Part shown: one piece after another, positions 26,295 through 35,050 of the stretch
Numbering within the stretch: the stretch's first letter is position 1
Layout: the number at the start of each line of letters is the position of its first letter
Source of the DNA: Levilactobacillus mulengensis
GTDB taxonomy: Bacteria; Bacillota; Bacilli; Lactobacillales; Lactobacillaceae
Reading direction: 5' to 3'
DNA: 64,000 nucleotides
NCBI RefSeq assembly: GCF_003946045.1
Contig: NZ_RHNW01000002.1
Location: 124,001 to 188,000, forward strand
The notes under the pieces: generated by a model
Database searches by the model: none
What the model was told of the DNA's origin: nothing
Seen by the model: only the letters and a program-made list of their open reading frames with translations
Translations under genes and position numbers: made by a program

Positions 26295-27424
26295 TCGTCT
26301 GCCTCCTTTTCTGCAGCCTGCAAGGATTGCCGGGCCCATACCTGTTGCTGCGCCGTTAGGGGATGTTGGGTAACCTGCTCAAAGAAATCCCCCAACAACG
26401 TTAACGGATCTTGCTGGACTTGTTTCACGTCTAATTCATCCGGCGTCACATCAAGTTGGTTCACGCGGTTGAGCTCAATCACCCGGGGGAAGCGCGTCTT
26501 TAACCGCTGCATGACGTTCGTAATCGGCGTGGTGTCCGTTAAATTAACCGCCACAAAATCTTCTGGCGTGACCGCGTACGGGTGGTCCCGGTCCATCAGG
26601 TTGGTAAAGCTATCCTCCAAGACCACCAAATCATGCCACGGCTTCAGCGGCTCAAAGGTCACTGAGACCGGCGTCTGATCCGTATCAATAATCCAAACGC
26701 CCTTCGTGTCGGCCGCCTCACTAGTCGAAAATTTCAGGGGTGACCCACTGTATTTAACAGTCGGCTCGTTTTGCAGGGCTTCTTTCCGGTGTAAATGTCC
26801 CAGCGCGACATAATCAAACGGCGCTAACATATCCACGGGCACGGCATTTAACCCGCCGACCTGGACCAAGGTCTCCGAATCCGAGTGATTGCTGCCCGCC
26901 GCAAAGAAATGCGCAATCAGCACGTGCTTCTTCGTGGCATCAAATTTTGCCTGCATGGCGGCAACTAGCCGTTCCATGGCCTGGTTAACCGTTCGAATCG
27001 ATTCGTCGTCAAAAAATTGGCGCGCCTGAACGGGTTCAAAGTAGGGCAACAAGAAAAATTGTGTATCCTGCAGTGTCACCGGATTTAACGCGTCCGCCAA
27101 CCGGGTTCGTAGGAAAAAGTCCGTGCTGGCAAACCACTCCTGACCGTAACCCAAGCGCACGCCAGAATCGTGATTCCCGCTAATCGCTAACAACGGCAGT
27201 TTTTCTTTGCGATTCAGGTCAACCAACATGTTGGTCAACGCCGTTACGGCCGGCTCGCTAGGGAGTGCTCGGTCGTATAGATCCCCGGCAATTACGACGG
27301 CATCGACCCTTTCTCGCTTAGCAATCGCCTTAATCTGCTGGTACGCATCCTCCTGCTCGGGAATCAAATCATATCCATGAAGTTTCTTGCCAATGTGCCA
27401 ATCTGCTGTATGTAAAAAACGCAT
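26291..27424 (-). CDS. sbcD: Exonuclease subunit SbcD
   Basis: Metallophosphoesterase nuclease subunit of SbcCD, 377 residues. The metal-binding motifs are FLHTADWHIGKKLHG (DxH), VIAGDLYDRALP (GDxxD), LLAISGNHDSGVRL (GNHD), VLIAHFF and DYVALGHLHRKE (GHxH). It follows the tag gene by 15 bases and overlaps sbcC, giving a three-gene DNA repair operon. Confidence 0.96.
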   Translation of the reverse strand: MRFLHTADWHIGKKLHGYDLIPEQEDAYQQIKAIAKRERVDAVVIAGDLYDRALPSEPAVTALTNMLVDLNRKEKLPLLAISGNHDSGVRLGYGQEWFASTDFFLRTRLADALNPVTLQDTQFFLLPYFEPVQARQFFDDESIRTVNQAMERLVAAMQAKFDATKKHVLIAHFFAAGSNHSDSETLVQVGGLNAVPVDMLAPFDYVALGHLHRKEALQNEPTVKYSGSPLKFSTSEAADTKGVWIIDTDQTPVSVTFEPLKPWHDLVVLEDSFTNLMDRDHPYAVTPEDFVAVNLTDTTPITNVMQRLKTRFPRVIELNRVNQLDVTPDELDVKQVQQDPLTLLGDFFEQVTQHPLTAQQQVWARQSLQAAEKEADE

Positions 27425-27439
27425 GATTCTGCCCTCTTT

Positions 27440-28000
27440 CTATTGGTTCTCTGGTGCCCAGTCACAGCTCAACAGGTGGTCATTCACCAAGCCCGCCGCC
27501 TGTAAAAATGAATACGTTGTGGTTGGCCCGACAAATTTAAAGCCGCGTTTCTTCATTTCACGGGAAATGTGTTGCGCCAAATCCGTGGTTGCTGGTAGCT
27601 GGGTATCACTCGCAATGGCGTGACGAATCGGTTTGCCATCAACAAAGTTCCACAGCCACGCGCTAAACGTGCTCCCCGCTGGCCAATTTAAAATGACCCG
27701 CGCATTGTTAATGGTTGCCATTAATTTCTGGCGATTCCGAATGATCTCGGCGTCTTGTAACAGCCGTTCGATATCGGCAGCGGTCATGGCAGCGACCCGC
27801 TTTAGGTCATAATTGTAAAAATCCCGTTGAAAAGCGGCGCGCTTATTTAACACGGTCTGCCAGCTGAGTCCCGCTTGATAGGTCTCCAAACAAAGCAGTT
27901 CAAAGAGCCGTTGTTCCTCGTGTTCTGGCCGGCACCATTCTTCGTCATGATATCGTTCCATCTCAGGTGAAGACGTGGCCCAATCACATCGTTTAACCAT
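27440..28000 (-). CDS. tag: DNA-3-methyladenine glycosylase I
   Basis: Base excision repair of 3-methyladenine, 186 residues. This canonical Tag has the zinc ligands Cys near the start (VKRCDWA), His in MERYHDEEW, and C-terminal His and Cys in NDHLLSCDW. The catalytic Glu region is LFELLCLETYQAGLSW, and KKRGFKFVGPTTTYSFLQAAGL closes the fold. ATG 28000 is preferred because GGAGGG lies just before it. It heads the operon with sbcD and sbcC. A divergent paralogue without zinc ligands is at 15359-15907. Confidence 0.94.
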   Translation of the reverse strand: MVKRCDWATSSPEMERYHDEEWCRPEHEEQRLFELLCLETYQAGLSWQTVLNKRAAFQRDFYNYDLKRVAAMTAADIERLLQDAEIIRNRQKLMATINNARVILNWPAGSTFSAWLWNFVDGKPIRHAIASDTQLPATTDLAQHISREMKKRGFKFVGPTTTYSFLQAAGLVNDHLLSCDWAPENQ

Positions 28001-28147
28001 TGCTTTCCCTCCAATTTTGCTTCTGAAACTACTATACCAGATTCCCGATTCAAGACCAAACAAATGTTCTACTAATGCTATTTTGAAACCGGGTCCAACC
28101 CCGGTATTAACGAGTTCTATTATCAATATTTACTGAACCTTTAATTC

Positions 28148-28176
28148 TTGACCCCACGCGACGTTTGGCCTATGCT
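28148..28176 (+). promoter_or_regulatory. Promoter of the matrixin-like protease gene
   Basis: TTGACC and TATGCT are separated by 17 bp, about 48 bp before the start codon. Confidence 0.7.
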
Positions 28177-28223
28177 ATTGTAAATACGAATTGTTTTGGG
28201 GATTATTAAGGGAGGTTAACATC

Positions 28224-29153
28224 ATGCGCAGATTTCACCACGTTCGCGCGCGTTCACTGACGATGGCTGTTGCGGCAGCCCTCATCGTGGCGCCCGCTGT
28301 TACCACTAGTACCGTCACCGCCCAAGCCGCTAGCGTCAACCCATCGGCTGCTACACTAAAGAAGTCCAAAGGCTATTACCAGAAACACGCCAAGGCCCTG
28401 GGGAAACGCTACAAGCTCGCCTACGACGCCCAGACGGCCCTCAAGAAAAATGGTAAAGCAGTGGTCTACGTGAAGACCAAGGATAAAACCTTAAAGAAGA
28501 GCGTCACCATTGCCATGGCTTACTGGAACAACAAGTTAGGCAAGAAGGAATTCACGCAAGGTTCCAAGAAGAATCATACACTGACCTTCTCCGTTTCTAA
28601 GTCCGCCGCCACCAAAAGTGATCAGAGTGACGCCTGGTGGACGCCAGCGAAGAAGCAACTGCAGATTCGCTCGTCCTTCTACACGGCGGCCAAACAAGAC
28701 ATTGGTACCGCAATGACCAACCAGTTGAACGACGCCTTCTACAACCAATATTCTAGTACCGTTAAGAGTAAAGCGAAAGCGAATTTAGAAGCTGAAGGCA
28801 TTGCCACTACGGATGAAAGTTACGATGAATTATTCAACGCAGAGGCCGCCCGTGTGGAAGAGGCCCTGCCGTCCTACGCCGTCTTGAAGAAAGATGTGGC
28901 CCTGGTCCGCGCGACGTTAGCCAACGAAGGTCGCAAGTACCAGTACGCCAGCACGATTGCCCACGAACTCGGTCACGTGCTGGGCCTGAACCACTCCCCG
29001 AAGAAAGCTGATTTAATGTACTTTGAGAGTGGCAGTTCCAACGTTTACAGCTACAAAAAGGTCAAGGCCGGTCTGTCCAAATACAATCCAATTACCAAGA
29101 CGGATAAGAACCGGGCCAAGTTAGCCATCAAAATTTATACGGCCGTACACTAA
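28224..29153 (+). CDS. Secreted matrixin-like zinc metalloprotease
   Basis: A 309-residue exported protein. The signal peptide is long and ends TVTAQAAS. The zinc site IAHELGHVLGLNHS fits HExGHxxGxxH, and a Met-turn-like DLMYF follows, so it belongs with the metzincin/matrixin group. The mature protein is rich in lysine, as is usual for secreted lactobacillus proteins. There is no cell-wall anchor. ATG 28224 follows GGGAGG; an upstream in-frame start is not supported. The substrate is unknown; possible roles are host or plant protein degradation, or processing of surface proteins. Confidence 0.9.
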   Translation: MRRFHHVRARSLTMAVAAALIVAPAVTTSTVTAQAASVNPSAATLKKSKGYYQKHAKALGKRYKLAYDAQTALKKNGKAVVYVKTKDKTLKKSVTIAMAYWNNKLGKKEFTQGSKKNHTLTFSVSKSAATKSDQSDAWWTPAKKQLQIRSSFYTAAKQDIGTAMTNQLNDAFYNQYSSTVKSKAKANLEAEGIATTDESYDELFNAEAARVEEALPSYAVLKKDVALVRATLANEGRKYQYASTIAHELGHVLGLNHSPKKADLMYFESGSSNVYSYKKVKAGLSKYNPITKTDKNRAKLAIKIYTAVH

Positions 29154-29163
29154 TTAACTGCGT

Positions 29164-29205
29164 CAAAAGTTGCTGATTATTTTTCTAATCGGCAACTTTT
29201 TTTCC
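29164..29205 (+). terminator. Rho-independent terminator
   Basis: AAAGTTGCTGATTA pairs with TAATCGGCAACTTT, followed by T residues. Confidence 0.87.
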
Positions 29206-29282
29206 GAAAATTATCTCGTCTCAAAATAAATAGCGGTTGGCATCCCCGATGTCGACTGACCTAAACGGAGGAACTTAGTAAA

Positions 29283-30830
29283 TTGACTAAATCAACGCGC
29301 AGCTGGATTGGACTAACCGCCCTTTCTCTCGGGGTCTTCATGGCCCTGCTAGATGTCACCATCGTCAACGTCGCCTTACCCACCATGGTCCGGGATTTCA
29401 ATGAATCCTTTAACAATGTGCAATGGGTCTTAAACGCCTACTCCCTGGTTCTGGGGGTCACCCTCCTCATCGTTTCCAAGATTGGGGACATGTACGGGCT
29501 GAAACGTATCTTTGTGATTTCCCTGGCCATCTTTGTCCTGGCCTCGGCCGTTAACGGCATGGCACCTAACCTTCTCATCCTCGACATCGGCCGTGGGGTT
29601 CAAGCCCTCGGTGGCGCCGGGATGAATGCGCTCGCCATGGCCCTGGTCGCCGTCAGCTTCAAGGGAAGCAAACGGGGCGTGGCACTCGGAATCTTAGGTT
29701 CCATCATTGGGCTATCTTCAGCGTCCGGCCCCCTAGTCGGCGGTTACCTGGTCGCCCAATTCGGGTGGCGCTCAATCTTCTACGTGAACATCCCCATTGG
29801 CATTATTGCGATTATTCTAACCCTGATTTACGTGGATGAGGTGTCTGACCTGAGTCAAAATCATCAGATTGACTTTGCCGGCATGGCCTTATCCGCCGCA
29901 AGTTTATTCGCTTTAATTTACGGCTTGATTCTAAAGGAAAACCATCAAGACTGGCACTGGACGAGTCCCCAAATGTTGGGCTGGTTTGGCGCGGCCATTC
30001 TGTTCTTCATCATCTTCATCCTGGTTGAAGCACGTTTGAAACAACCGATGGTCAACCTGGCCATGTTCAAGAACCCCCATTTTGTGGGAACGGTCATGGT
30101 TGCCCTAGCACTGGGGGCCGGAATTTATTCCTACAATACTTACCTGACCGCCCTGATGCAAAACTACATGGGCTACTCGGCGTTGCAAGCCGGGGTTCGG
30201 CAATTAACCATCAGCATTTGGTCCCTGATTCTCGGACCACTGACCGGGTACCTGGGTAACCGCTATTCTAAAAAATGGATGATCAGCGGCAGTCTCTTCC
30301 TGGGCGGTATCGGCTTCCTAATGCTAGCCAATGCCATGACCATTCACGTCTCCTTCGCCGAGTTGTGGCCGGGCATGGTGCTCATGGGGATCACGAACGG
30401 GATGGTCAACCCACTCCTGAACAGCACCGGGATGGAAGGCGTCCCCGTTCGTGAAATGGGGATGGCCTCTGGCTTGATCAACGTCTTTCGTCAAATTGGG
30501 GTGACCTTAGGAATCGTTAGCCTCGGACTCGTTCAAAATAACGTTTACCAAACCTATTTGGCCGCGCACTTCAACCAGATCAATATGCCCCACAAGGCCG
30601 CAATCGCGATTCACCACGCCTTAGTTACCGCCGGGCCCTTCTCTGGTCACGGCATTGCCTTTAGCGCCCGGTTAGCCAAAATGCCGTTCGCCCACGCGAT
30701 TCAGCAGACCGTGTGGCAAGCCTACGCTAACGGCACGCGCGCCGTCACATTGACTTCGGCCGGTATTGCCATCGTCGGCGCGCTCTGTGCCGCGATTCTG
30801 ATGCGCAACCGCCAAACGAATCATGATTAA
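29283..30830 (+). CDS. MFS multidrug exporter, DHA2 (14-helix) family
   Basis: Proton-driven efflux pump of 515 residues related to EmrB/QacA. Motif D1 is visible as ALLDVTIVNVALP, motif A as GDMYGLKRIFVIS, and the antiporter motif C region as GLSSASGPLVGGYL. About 14 membrane helices are predicted. The start is TTG 29283 with CGGAGGAAC upstream. No regulator gene is adjacent, and the substrate is unknown. Confidence 0.9.
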   Translation: MTKSTRSWIGLTALSLGVFMALLDVTIVNVALPTMVRDFNESFNNVQWVLNAYSLVLGVTLLIVSKIGDMYGLKRIFVISLAIFVLASAVNGMAPNLLILDIGRGVQALGGAGMNALAMALVAVSFKGSKRGVALGILGSIIGLSSASGPLVGGYLVAQFGWRSIFYVNIPIGIIAIILTLIYVDEVSDLSQNHQIDFAGMALSAASLFALIYGLILKENHQDWHWTSPQMLGWFGAAILFFIIFILVEARLKQPMVNLAMFKNPHFVGTVMVALALGAGIYSYNTYLTALMQNYMGYSALQAGVRQLTISIWSLILGPLTGYLGNRYSKKWMISGSLFLGGIGFLMLANAMTIHVSFAELWPGMVLMGITNGMVNPLLNSTGMEGVPVREMGMASGLINVFRQIGVTLGIVSLGLVQNNVYQTYLAAHFNQINMPHKAAIAIHHALVTAGPFSGHGIAFSARLAKMPFAHAIQQTVWQAYANGTRAVTLTSAGIAIVGALCAAILMRNRQTNHD

Positions 30831-30832
30831 GC

Positions 30833-30866
30833 GTGGAGCCTGGGGTAATCCCAGGCTTCTTTCATT
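30833..30866 (+). terminator. Weak terminator
   Basis: GGAGCCTGGG pairs with CCCAGGCTTC followed by TTTC. Confidence 0.6.
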
Positions 30867-30888
30867 TGCCAATTTACACAGTCGAAAC

Positions 30889-31000
30889 GTGGGGCCAAAG
30901 GCAGCCGGTTCCGCTTAAAACTGATAACCAAACAATCCAAGTCCAGGATTATTCGGTTATCAGCCTTAATGCTCGCCGGCTAACCGCCTTTGGTCCCACT
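30889..31000. repeat. About 110-bp inverted repeat
   Basis: GTGGGGCCAAAGGCAGCCGG is complementary (with gaps) to CCGGCTAACCGCCTTTGGTCCCAC split as two blocks, and CTGATAACC to GGTTATCAG, around a loop of about 20 bases. It differs in sequence from the R1-R16 family. It lies between the MFS and lysozyme genes. Confidence 0.72.
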
Positions 31001-31102
31001 CTTGGTTTGCAACGGAACTGTAATCAAATGTAAATTGCGCGTAACCTCCGGGCAACTCATACCGTGTACAATGAACCCAAAGACTTGAGGAGGACATCAT
31101 TC

Positions 31103-32047
31103 ATGAAGATCACGTTACATAAATTTGCCGCTGGGGTCGCCGCTTTCGCCGCCGTCCTAGCTGTCGGTGTTAGTTTGAACACGACGACCGCCAACGCAGC
31201 CGGCAAAAAAGTTGCCGATGTTTCGCAATACCAAGGGAACATCAACTGGACGAAGGCGTCAAAGGACTTAAAGTACGCCATCATTCGGGTGCAACATGGT
31301 AGCAAGGGCGACGCTGGCTACATGGTAGATAGCAAGCGCAACGTCAACGCTAACGGTGCTTACAAGGCTGGTGTGCCATTCGGTCAATACATGTTTGCCG
31401 AATTTACCAGCGTTAAGGACGCCAAACAAGAAGCCCAGGACTTCTACAAACGCAGCAACAAGCACACCAAGTTCTTTGTCCTGGACGAAGAAAAGCGGAT
31501 GCCTTCTGCGAAGAGTTCCGAACAAACCTACGTGAACGCCTGGTTGAAGACAATGCGGAGCCTGACCGATAAGCCTCTGATTATGTACGCCGGTGAATAC
31601 TACGCCAACTCACATAACCTGAACTTCTCCAAGTTCGATGGTTCTTGGATCGCCAAGTACAGCTCCACTAAGCCTAAGGTTTCTGGCACGTCCATCGACC
31701 TCTGGCAATACACCAGTTCTGGTCGCGTTTCCGGTATCAGTGGCAACGTTGACTTGAACAAGATTCAAAACAGTTCCGTCGTGAATAGCTGGTTCGCTGA
31801 CACCTCTTCCCATTCAACCGCTAGCTACTACAACAGTATCAGTGGTGTGAAGGGTATCAAGATCAAGAAGGCCGTTTACGAATACAACAATATTCTCTTC
31901 ACCAACGGTCAACGGAGCACCAAGTTAGCCGCTGGCAAGACCTTAGCTGTTAAGGGCATCACCAAGAACAGCAAGGACGCTTACCGGTTCCAATTGACCA
32001 ATGGCAAGTACGTCACGGCCAACAAGGCTTACGTTTCAACTTACTAA
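31103..32047 (+). CDS. Secreted GH25 lysozyme-like muramidase
   Basis: A 314-residue exported peptidoglycan hydrolase. The signal peptide ends TANAAG. The GH25 domain has KVADVSQYQGNINW, YAIIRVQHG, FFVLDEEKRMP with the DxE-type catalytic acids, PLIMYAGEYYA and IDLWQYTSSGRVSGISGNVDLN. The last 80 residues form a small C-terminal domain (GIKGIKIKKAVYEYNN-like through KYVTANKAYVSTY) resembling the wall-associated DUF5776 modules of lactobacilli. GAGGAGG precedes ATG 31103; the -10 box TACAAT is at 31067. It probably acts in cell-wall remodelling. Confidence 0.9.
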   Translation: MKITLHKFAAGVAAFAAVLAVGVSLNTTTANAAGKKVADVSQYQGNINWTKASKDLKYAIIRVQHGSKGDAGYMVDSKRNVNANGAYKAGVPFGQYMFAEFTSVKDAKQEAQDFYKRSNKHTKFFVLDEEKRMPSAKSSEQTYVNAWLKTMRSLTDKPLIMYAGEYYANSHNLNFSKFDGSWIAKYSSTKPKVSGTSIDLWQYTSSGRVSGISGNVDLNKIQNSSVVNSWFADTSSHSTASYYNSISGVKGIKIKKAVYEYNNILFTNGQRSTKLAAGKTLAVKGITKNSKDAYRFQLTNGKYVTANKAYVSTY

Positions 32048-32055
32048 ACTGATTT

Positions 32056-32092
32056 TCCCAAAAGCGGGTCCTGCGGGATGCGCTTTTTTTGC
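32056..32092 (+). terminator. Rho-independent terminator
   Basis: AAAAGCGGGTCC pairs with GGGATGCGCTTTT followed by T residues, after the lysozyme gene. Confidence 0.75.
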
Positions 32093-32115
32093 GGCCAAAA
32101 TTCACTTGTGCCACA

Positions 32116-32168
32116 ATCACAAAAGGTGTGCCGACGACAAGTTGAATTGTCGCTGACACACCTTTTTC
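32116..32168 (-). terminator. Terminator of the GH8 gene
   Basis: AAAGGTGTGCCGACGACAA pairs with TTGTCGCTGACACACCTTT; usable on both strands. Confidence 0.85.
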
Positions 32169-32178
32169 AATTTTCCGT

Positions 32179-33309
32179 TTAGCTTAAGGCAATGACGACC
32201 TGGAGCGTGGCGGAGAAGTAGTTCTTCTTTTCAATCGACTTCGGTAATTGCTTGGCCGACTTGTTCTTCAAGCTGGTCTTCTTCATGACCTTGGCCCCAA
32301 AATTAACGGGTGCCGTGAAAGCCGTGTTGGCGTAATTGTTGACCGCCTTGCCACCCAGCGTATACCCCGCTAAAATTTTCTTTTTCTGGTTATAGAATTT
32401 AAGTTGTTTATTCAGTGCTTTCTTGGTGATGTTATCTTTCTTCATTTTGTAAGTTTGCGCTAACCGCCAAGGCACCCGGCAAGCATTGTAGCCGACCTGG
32501 TTGTCGGTTCCCGACTCAATCGTGTAGGGCTTCACGGCCTTTAGCTTGATGCTCTTCCCGGTCGCAAAGATAAAGTCGGGGAACAGCCCGGTCTTGTGCC
32601 GTGCGCTCAGCTTCTTGACGGCTGTTTGACTGCGATTGGCGACCTTGGTCCAGGTGCTATCCTTGGTGTATTTGGCAAACGTCTTGAAGTACCCGGTCAT
32701 CAGATCGGCCGTCCGCAGCTTGCTGACGTCGTAGGAAGTCGTCGCCCAGTTCCCCATCTTAGGCAGGTAGGTCGTCTGGTTGATTTCCTTTTGCTTGATG
32801 GCTTTAATCAGTTTCTTGGCAGCGGCTTTGTAATTGACCTTCTTGCTACCCCACTTTTTGTCAGCCAAAATCAACGCGTAGGCAATGTCCAAATCCCCGT
32901 CGGTCGCAGAATTCTTCTGTTGACCCACACTGGTCATCTTGCCGTTACGCTTGGTTTGCTGCCATTGCATCAATGGCACCTTGCTGGAGACCCGGTGAGC
33001 CCGGTAATACTTGTACATCTGATTGAACGTGGTCCGCGTATTGACACCTTTCTTAGCGGCCAAAACTGCGGCCAACATCCCGTAACCTTGCCCTTCAGAC
33101 AACGCGGTCGTGGTCCCAGAACCACTGTTGGTCTTCACATACTTCTGCGTCTTACCACCCACGTAAACCTTTTGCCACTGCTTATACAACGTCGTGGCCG
33201 AAGCCGCGTGGGCCGTGGGTGTTGGCGTCGCGATGGTAGTCGCGGTCAAGGCCAACCCACTAACGGCAACGATCCCCGCCAGGCTGACCCATAATTTATG
33301 TAATCTCAT
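32179..33309 (-). CDS. Secreted glycoside hydrolase family 8 protein (endoglucanase-like)
   Basis: A 376-residue exported enzyme. The signal peptide ends PTAHAAS. GH8 hallmarks are visible: ALSEGQGYGMLAAVLAAKKG with the catalytic Glu, then SATDGDLDIAYALILADKKWGS with the catalytic Asp, and GTDNQVGYNACRVPWRLAQTY. The family acts on beta-1,4-glucans, chitosan or xylan. ATG 33309 follows GAAAGGGG; the longer frame upstream lacks a site. It has no anchor. No cellulose synthesis genes are nearby, so either plant glucan hydrolysis or processing of an own exopolysaccharide is possible. Confidence 0.92.
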   Translation of the reverse strand: MRLHKLWVSLAGIVAVSGLALTATTIATPTPTAHAASATTLYKQWQKVYVGGKTQKYVKTNSGSGTTTALSEGQGYGMLAAVLAAKKGVNTRTTFNQMYKYYRAHRVSSKVPLMQWQQTKRNGKMTSVGQQKNSATDGDLDIAYALILADKKWGSKKVNYKAAAKKLIKAIKQKEINQTTYLPKMGNWATTSYDVSKLRTADLMTGYFKTFAKYTKDSTWTKVANRSQTAVKKLSARHKTGLFPDFIFATGKSIKLKAVKPYTIESGTDNQVGYNACRVPWRLAQTYKMKKDNITKKALNKQLKFYNQKKKILAGYTLGGKAVNNYANTAFTAPVNFGAKVMKKTSLKNKSAKQLPKSIEKKNYFSATLQVVIALS

Positions 33310-33426
33310 GTGTGCGAAACCCCTTTCAAAATTGCTTACCTCCATTATAAGCTAAATTCAAAAAGCCACCGGACCCAAAATGGATTCAATGGCTAATTTT
33401 TTGACTTGTATTTTACTTTTGCGTCT

Positions 33427-33685
33427 CCGGGATGGAGAAACTGAGTCCCGCTTAGGCCAATGTTAATGACCAGAGGCGGGTCAAAATTCCCGGCTGTATC
33501 GATGGTCTTAGCTGAGCGGTTTTCTCAGTTTAGACCATGGGACAACCTTTGAGACCGCCCTTCAGGCTCAAAGGTGAGGTGGAAGCCCGCTCTTCAGGCT
33601 GGAACCGGCCCCACAGCAGGGTATTTTGAACCCGCTGCCGGGAACGGACGGCACCATCGTCGGCTCGATTTTCACCATTCTGGAA
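33427..33685. repeat. Palindromic intergenic repeat R11 (family 2, complete)
   Basis: Contains ATGACCAGAGGCGGGTCAAAATTCCCGGCTGT, a CTTAGCTGAGCGGTTTTCTCAGTTTAG-type hairpin split over 33506-33537, CTTTGAGACC/GGCTCAAAGG and GGAAGCCCGC/GGCTGGAACC. The outer arm is decayed on the left (GGGATGGAGAAACTGAG). Confidence 0.75.
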
Positions 33686-33703
33686 GTGCCTGCAACAACT
33701 AGG

Positions 33704-34024
33704 TTAATCCGTAAAGATTTCCTTAGCGATGTTAAAAGCAGACCAAGCCTTGGGCCAGCCAACGTAGAAGGACAGGTGCGTAATGACTTCTGCGATTTCG
33801 TCTTTGGTAATGCCGTTGCCCTTCCCAATCTTCAGGTGGGCGGGTAATTGTTCAAAGTTCCCGGCAGAAATCAGGGCGGAAATCGTGATCAGGCTCCGTT
33901 GGTGCGCGGATAATTTATCCTCACGCGACCAAACTTGTCCGAATAAAACGTCATCATTCAGTTCGGCAAACTTGGGCGCAAATTCACCTAAGTTATCCCG
34001 ACCAGCGGTTTGTTTCTTTGCCAT
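33704..34024 (-). CDS. Carboxymuconolactone decarboxylase family protein
   Basis: A 106-residue protein of the CMD/AhpD-like fold (REDKLSAHQRSLITISALISAGNFEQLPAHLKIGKGNGITKDEIAEVITHLSFYVGWPKAWSAF). It lacks the CxxC pair of AhpD peroxidases, so it fits the gamma-carboxymuconolactone decarboxylase-like branch. It is the last gene of the MerR-cupin-CMD operon, 12 bp after the cupin gene. CMD-cupin pairs are common in lactic acid bacteria and are usually linked to reactive carbonyl or oxidative stress; the reaction is unknown. Confidence 0.88.
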   Translation of the reverse strand: MAKKQTAGRDNLGEFAPKFAELNDDVLFGQVWSREDKLSAHQRSLITISALISAGNFEQLPAHLKIGKGNGITKDEIAEVITHLSFYVGWPKAWSAFNIAKEIFTD

Positions 34025-34036
34025 TCTTATGACCTC

Positions 34037-34450
34037 CTATTCTAATGCATCGTAATGCGCGTCATCCACGGGCTCCAACCATTCTGGAGTCCCCGCCGTA
34101 ATCGCTACGTGACTGAACCAACTGTCCTTGGTTGCGCCGTGCCAGTGCTTCACGCCATCCTTGGTTACGACCACGTCGCCCGCGTGTAACCGCCGAGCCG
34201 GCTTGCCCGCTTCTTGGTACCAGCCTTCGCCACCGGTTACCAACAGGATTTGGAAGCCATCATGGTGAATGTGCCAGTTATTCCGGCAACCGGGTTCAAA
34301 GGTGACATTGCCCACGCCCACACTGACGTCGGGATCACTGACTAACCCTTGTAAGTAACTTTGACCGGTGAAGAATTGTTGGTACGCCTCGTTCTTGTCG
34401 CCGACTGGAAAAATAACCCCGTTTTTGACATCTTCGTTTTTTGCCATCAT
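34037..34450 (-). CDS. Cupin domain protein
   Basis: A 137-residue small beta-barrel protein. Cupin motif 1 is visible as FEPGCRNNWHIHHDGFQILLVTGGEGWYQE with the metal-binding His pair, and motif 2 as AGDVVVTKDGVKHWHGAT. AAGGAG precedes the ATG. It lies between the MerR regulator and the CMD protein, 12 bp from each. Such proteins bind a divalent metal; the substrate is unknown. Confidence 0.9.
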   Translation of the reverse strand: MMAKNEDVKNGVIFPVGDKNEAYQQFFTGQSYLQGLVSDPDVSVGVGNVTFEPGCRNNWHIHHDGFQILLVTGGEGWYQEAGKPARRLHAGDVVVTKDGVKHWHGATKDSWFSHVAITAGTPEWLEPVDDAHYDALE

Positions 34451-34462
34451 TGATTACTCCTT

Positions 34463-34882
34463 TTATTTGTTAAATTTTTGTAGATAATCGTGAAAGCTTT
34501 CGGTGTCCGGAATGGTGTGGTCAGTCTTGCCGTCATACCAGTCAATCTTGCGACTCAAAACTTTCAAATGCATTTGAAGTTCAGCGATATCCGCTTCGGC
34601 ATCGTCCTTGACCTTCTGGAGCATCGCTCGGCGTTCACCAATCGTGCCGTCACCCTGGGCGCGGAGCTGGACGTAGCGTTTCAGCTCATTCAGCCGCATG
34701 CCAGTTCCCTTGAGATGCAAAATGAACCCGATCCAACGAATGTCCTCCGCCGTATAGTACCGAACGCCATTCTCATCTCGCTGAGACAAAATCAAGTCCT
34801 GGTCCTCGTAATACCGCAACGTGTAGGCCGACAGCCCCACGAGCTTAGAAAACTCGCCAATCCGATACTGCTTTTCGTGCAA
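34463..34882 (-). CDS. MerR-family transcriptional regulator
   Basis: A 139-residue regulator with the MerR winged helix (YRIGEFSKLVGLSAYTLRYYEDQDLILSQRDENGVRYYTAEDIRWIGFILHLKGTGMRL) and a dimerisation coiled coil. There is no C-terminal metal-binding cysteine set, so it resembles the organic-stress branch. The start is TTG 34882 with GGGAGG 9 bases before it. It heads the operon with the cupin and CMD genes and probably controls its own promoter at 34917-34947. Confidence 0.9.
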   Translation of the reverse strand: MHEKQYRIGEFSKLVGLSAYTLRYYEDQDLILSQRDENGVRYYTAEDIRWIGFILHLKGTGMRLNELKRYVQLRAQGDGTIGERRAMLQKVKDDAEADIAELQMHLKVLSRKIDWYDGKTDHTIPDTESFHDYLQKFNK

Positions 34883-34916
34883 CAGCTAACGCCTCCCTCT
34901 CTTACTTACGAACCCT

Positions 34917-34947
34917 AGTAAACACCTTTGAGTGCACTCGAAGGCAA
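34917..34947 (-). promoter_or_regulatory. MerR-type promoter with 19-bp spacer and operator
   Basis: TTGCCT and TTTACT are 19 bp apart, the overlong spacing that MerR activators correct by twisting DNA. The near-perfect dyad CCTTTGAGTGCACTCGAAGG (34925-34944) fills the spacer. Confidence 0.82.
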
Positions 34948-34971
34948 GGGGTATTTGCAAAAAAATTAAAA

Positions 34972-35013
34972 TAAAAACGCCATCCCCGCCGAAACAGCGT
35001 GATTGCGTCTTAA
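34972..35013 (-). terminator. Probable terminator of the TetR gene
   Basis: Minus-strand ACGCAATC pairs with GATGGCGT across a loop, followed by TTTTTATTTT. Confidence 0.55.
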
Positions 35014-35050
35014 TGTCAAAAATTATCAGCGACCGAGCTGTTCACATCCC

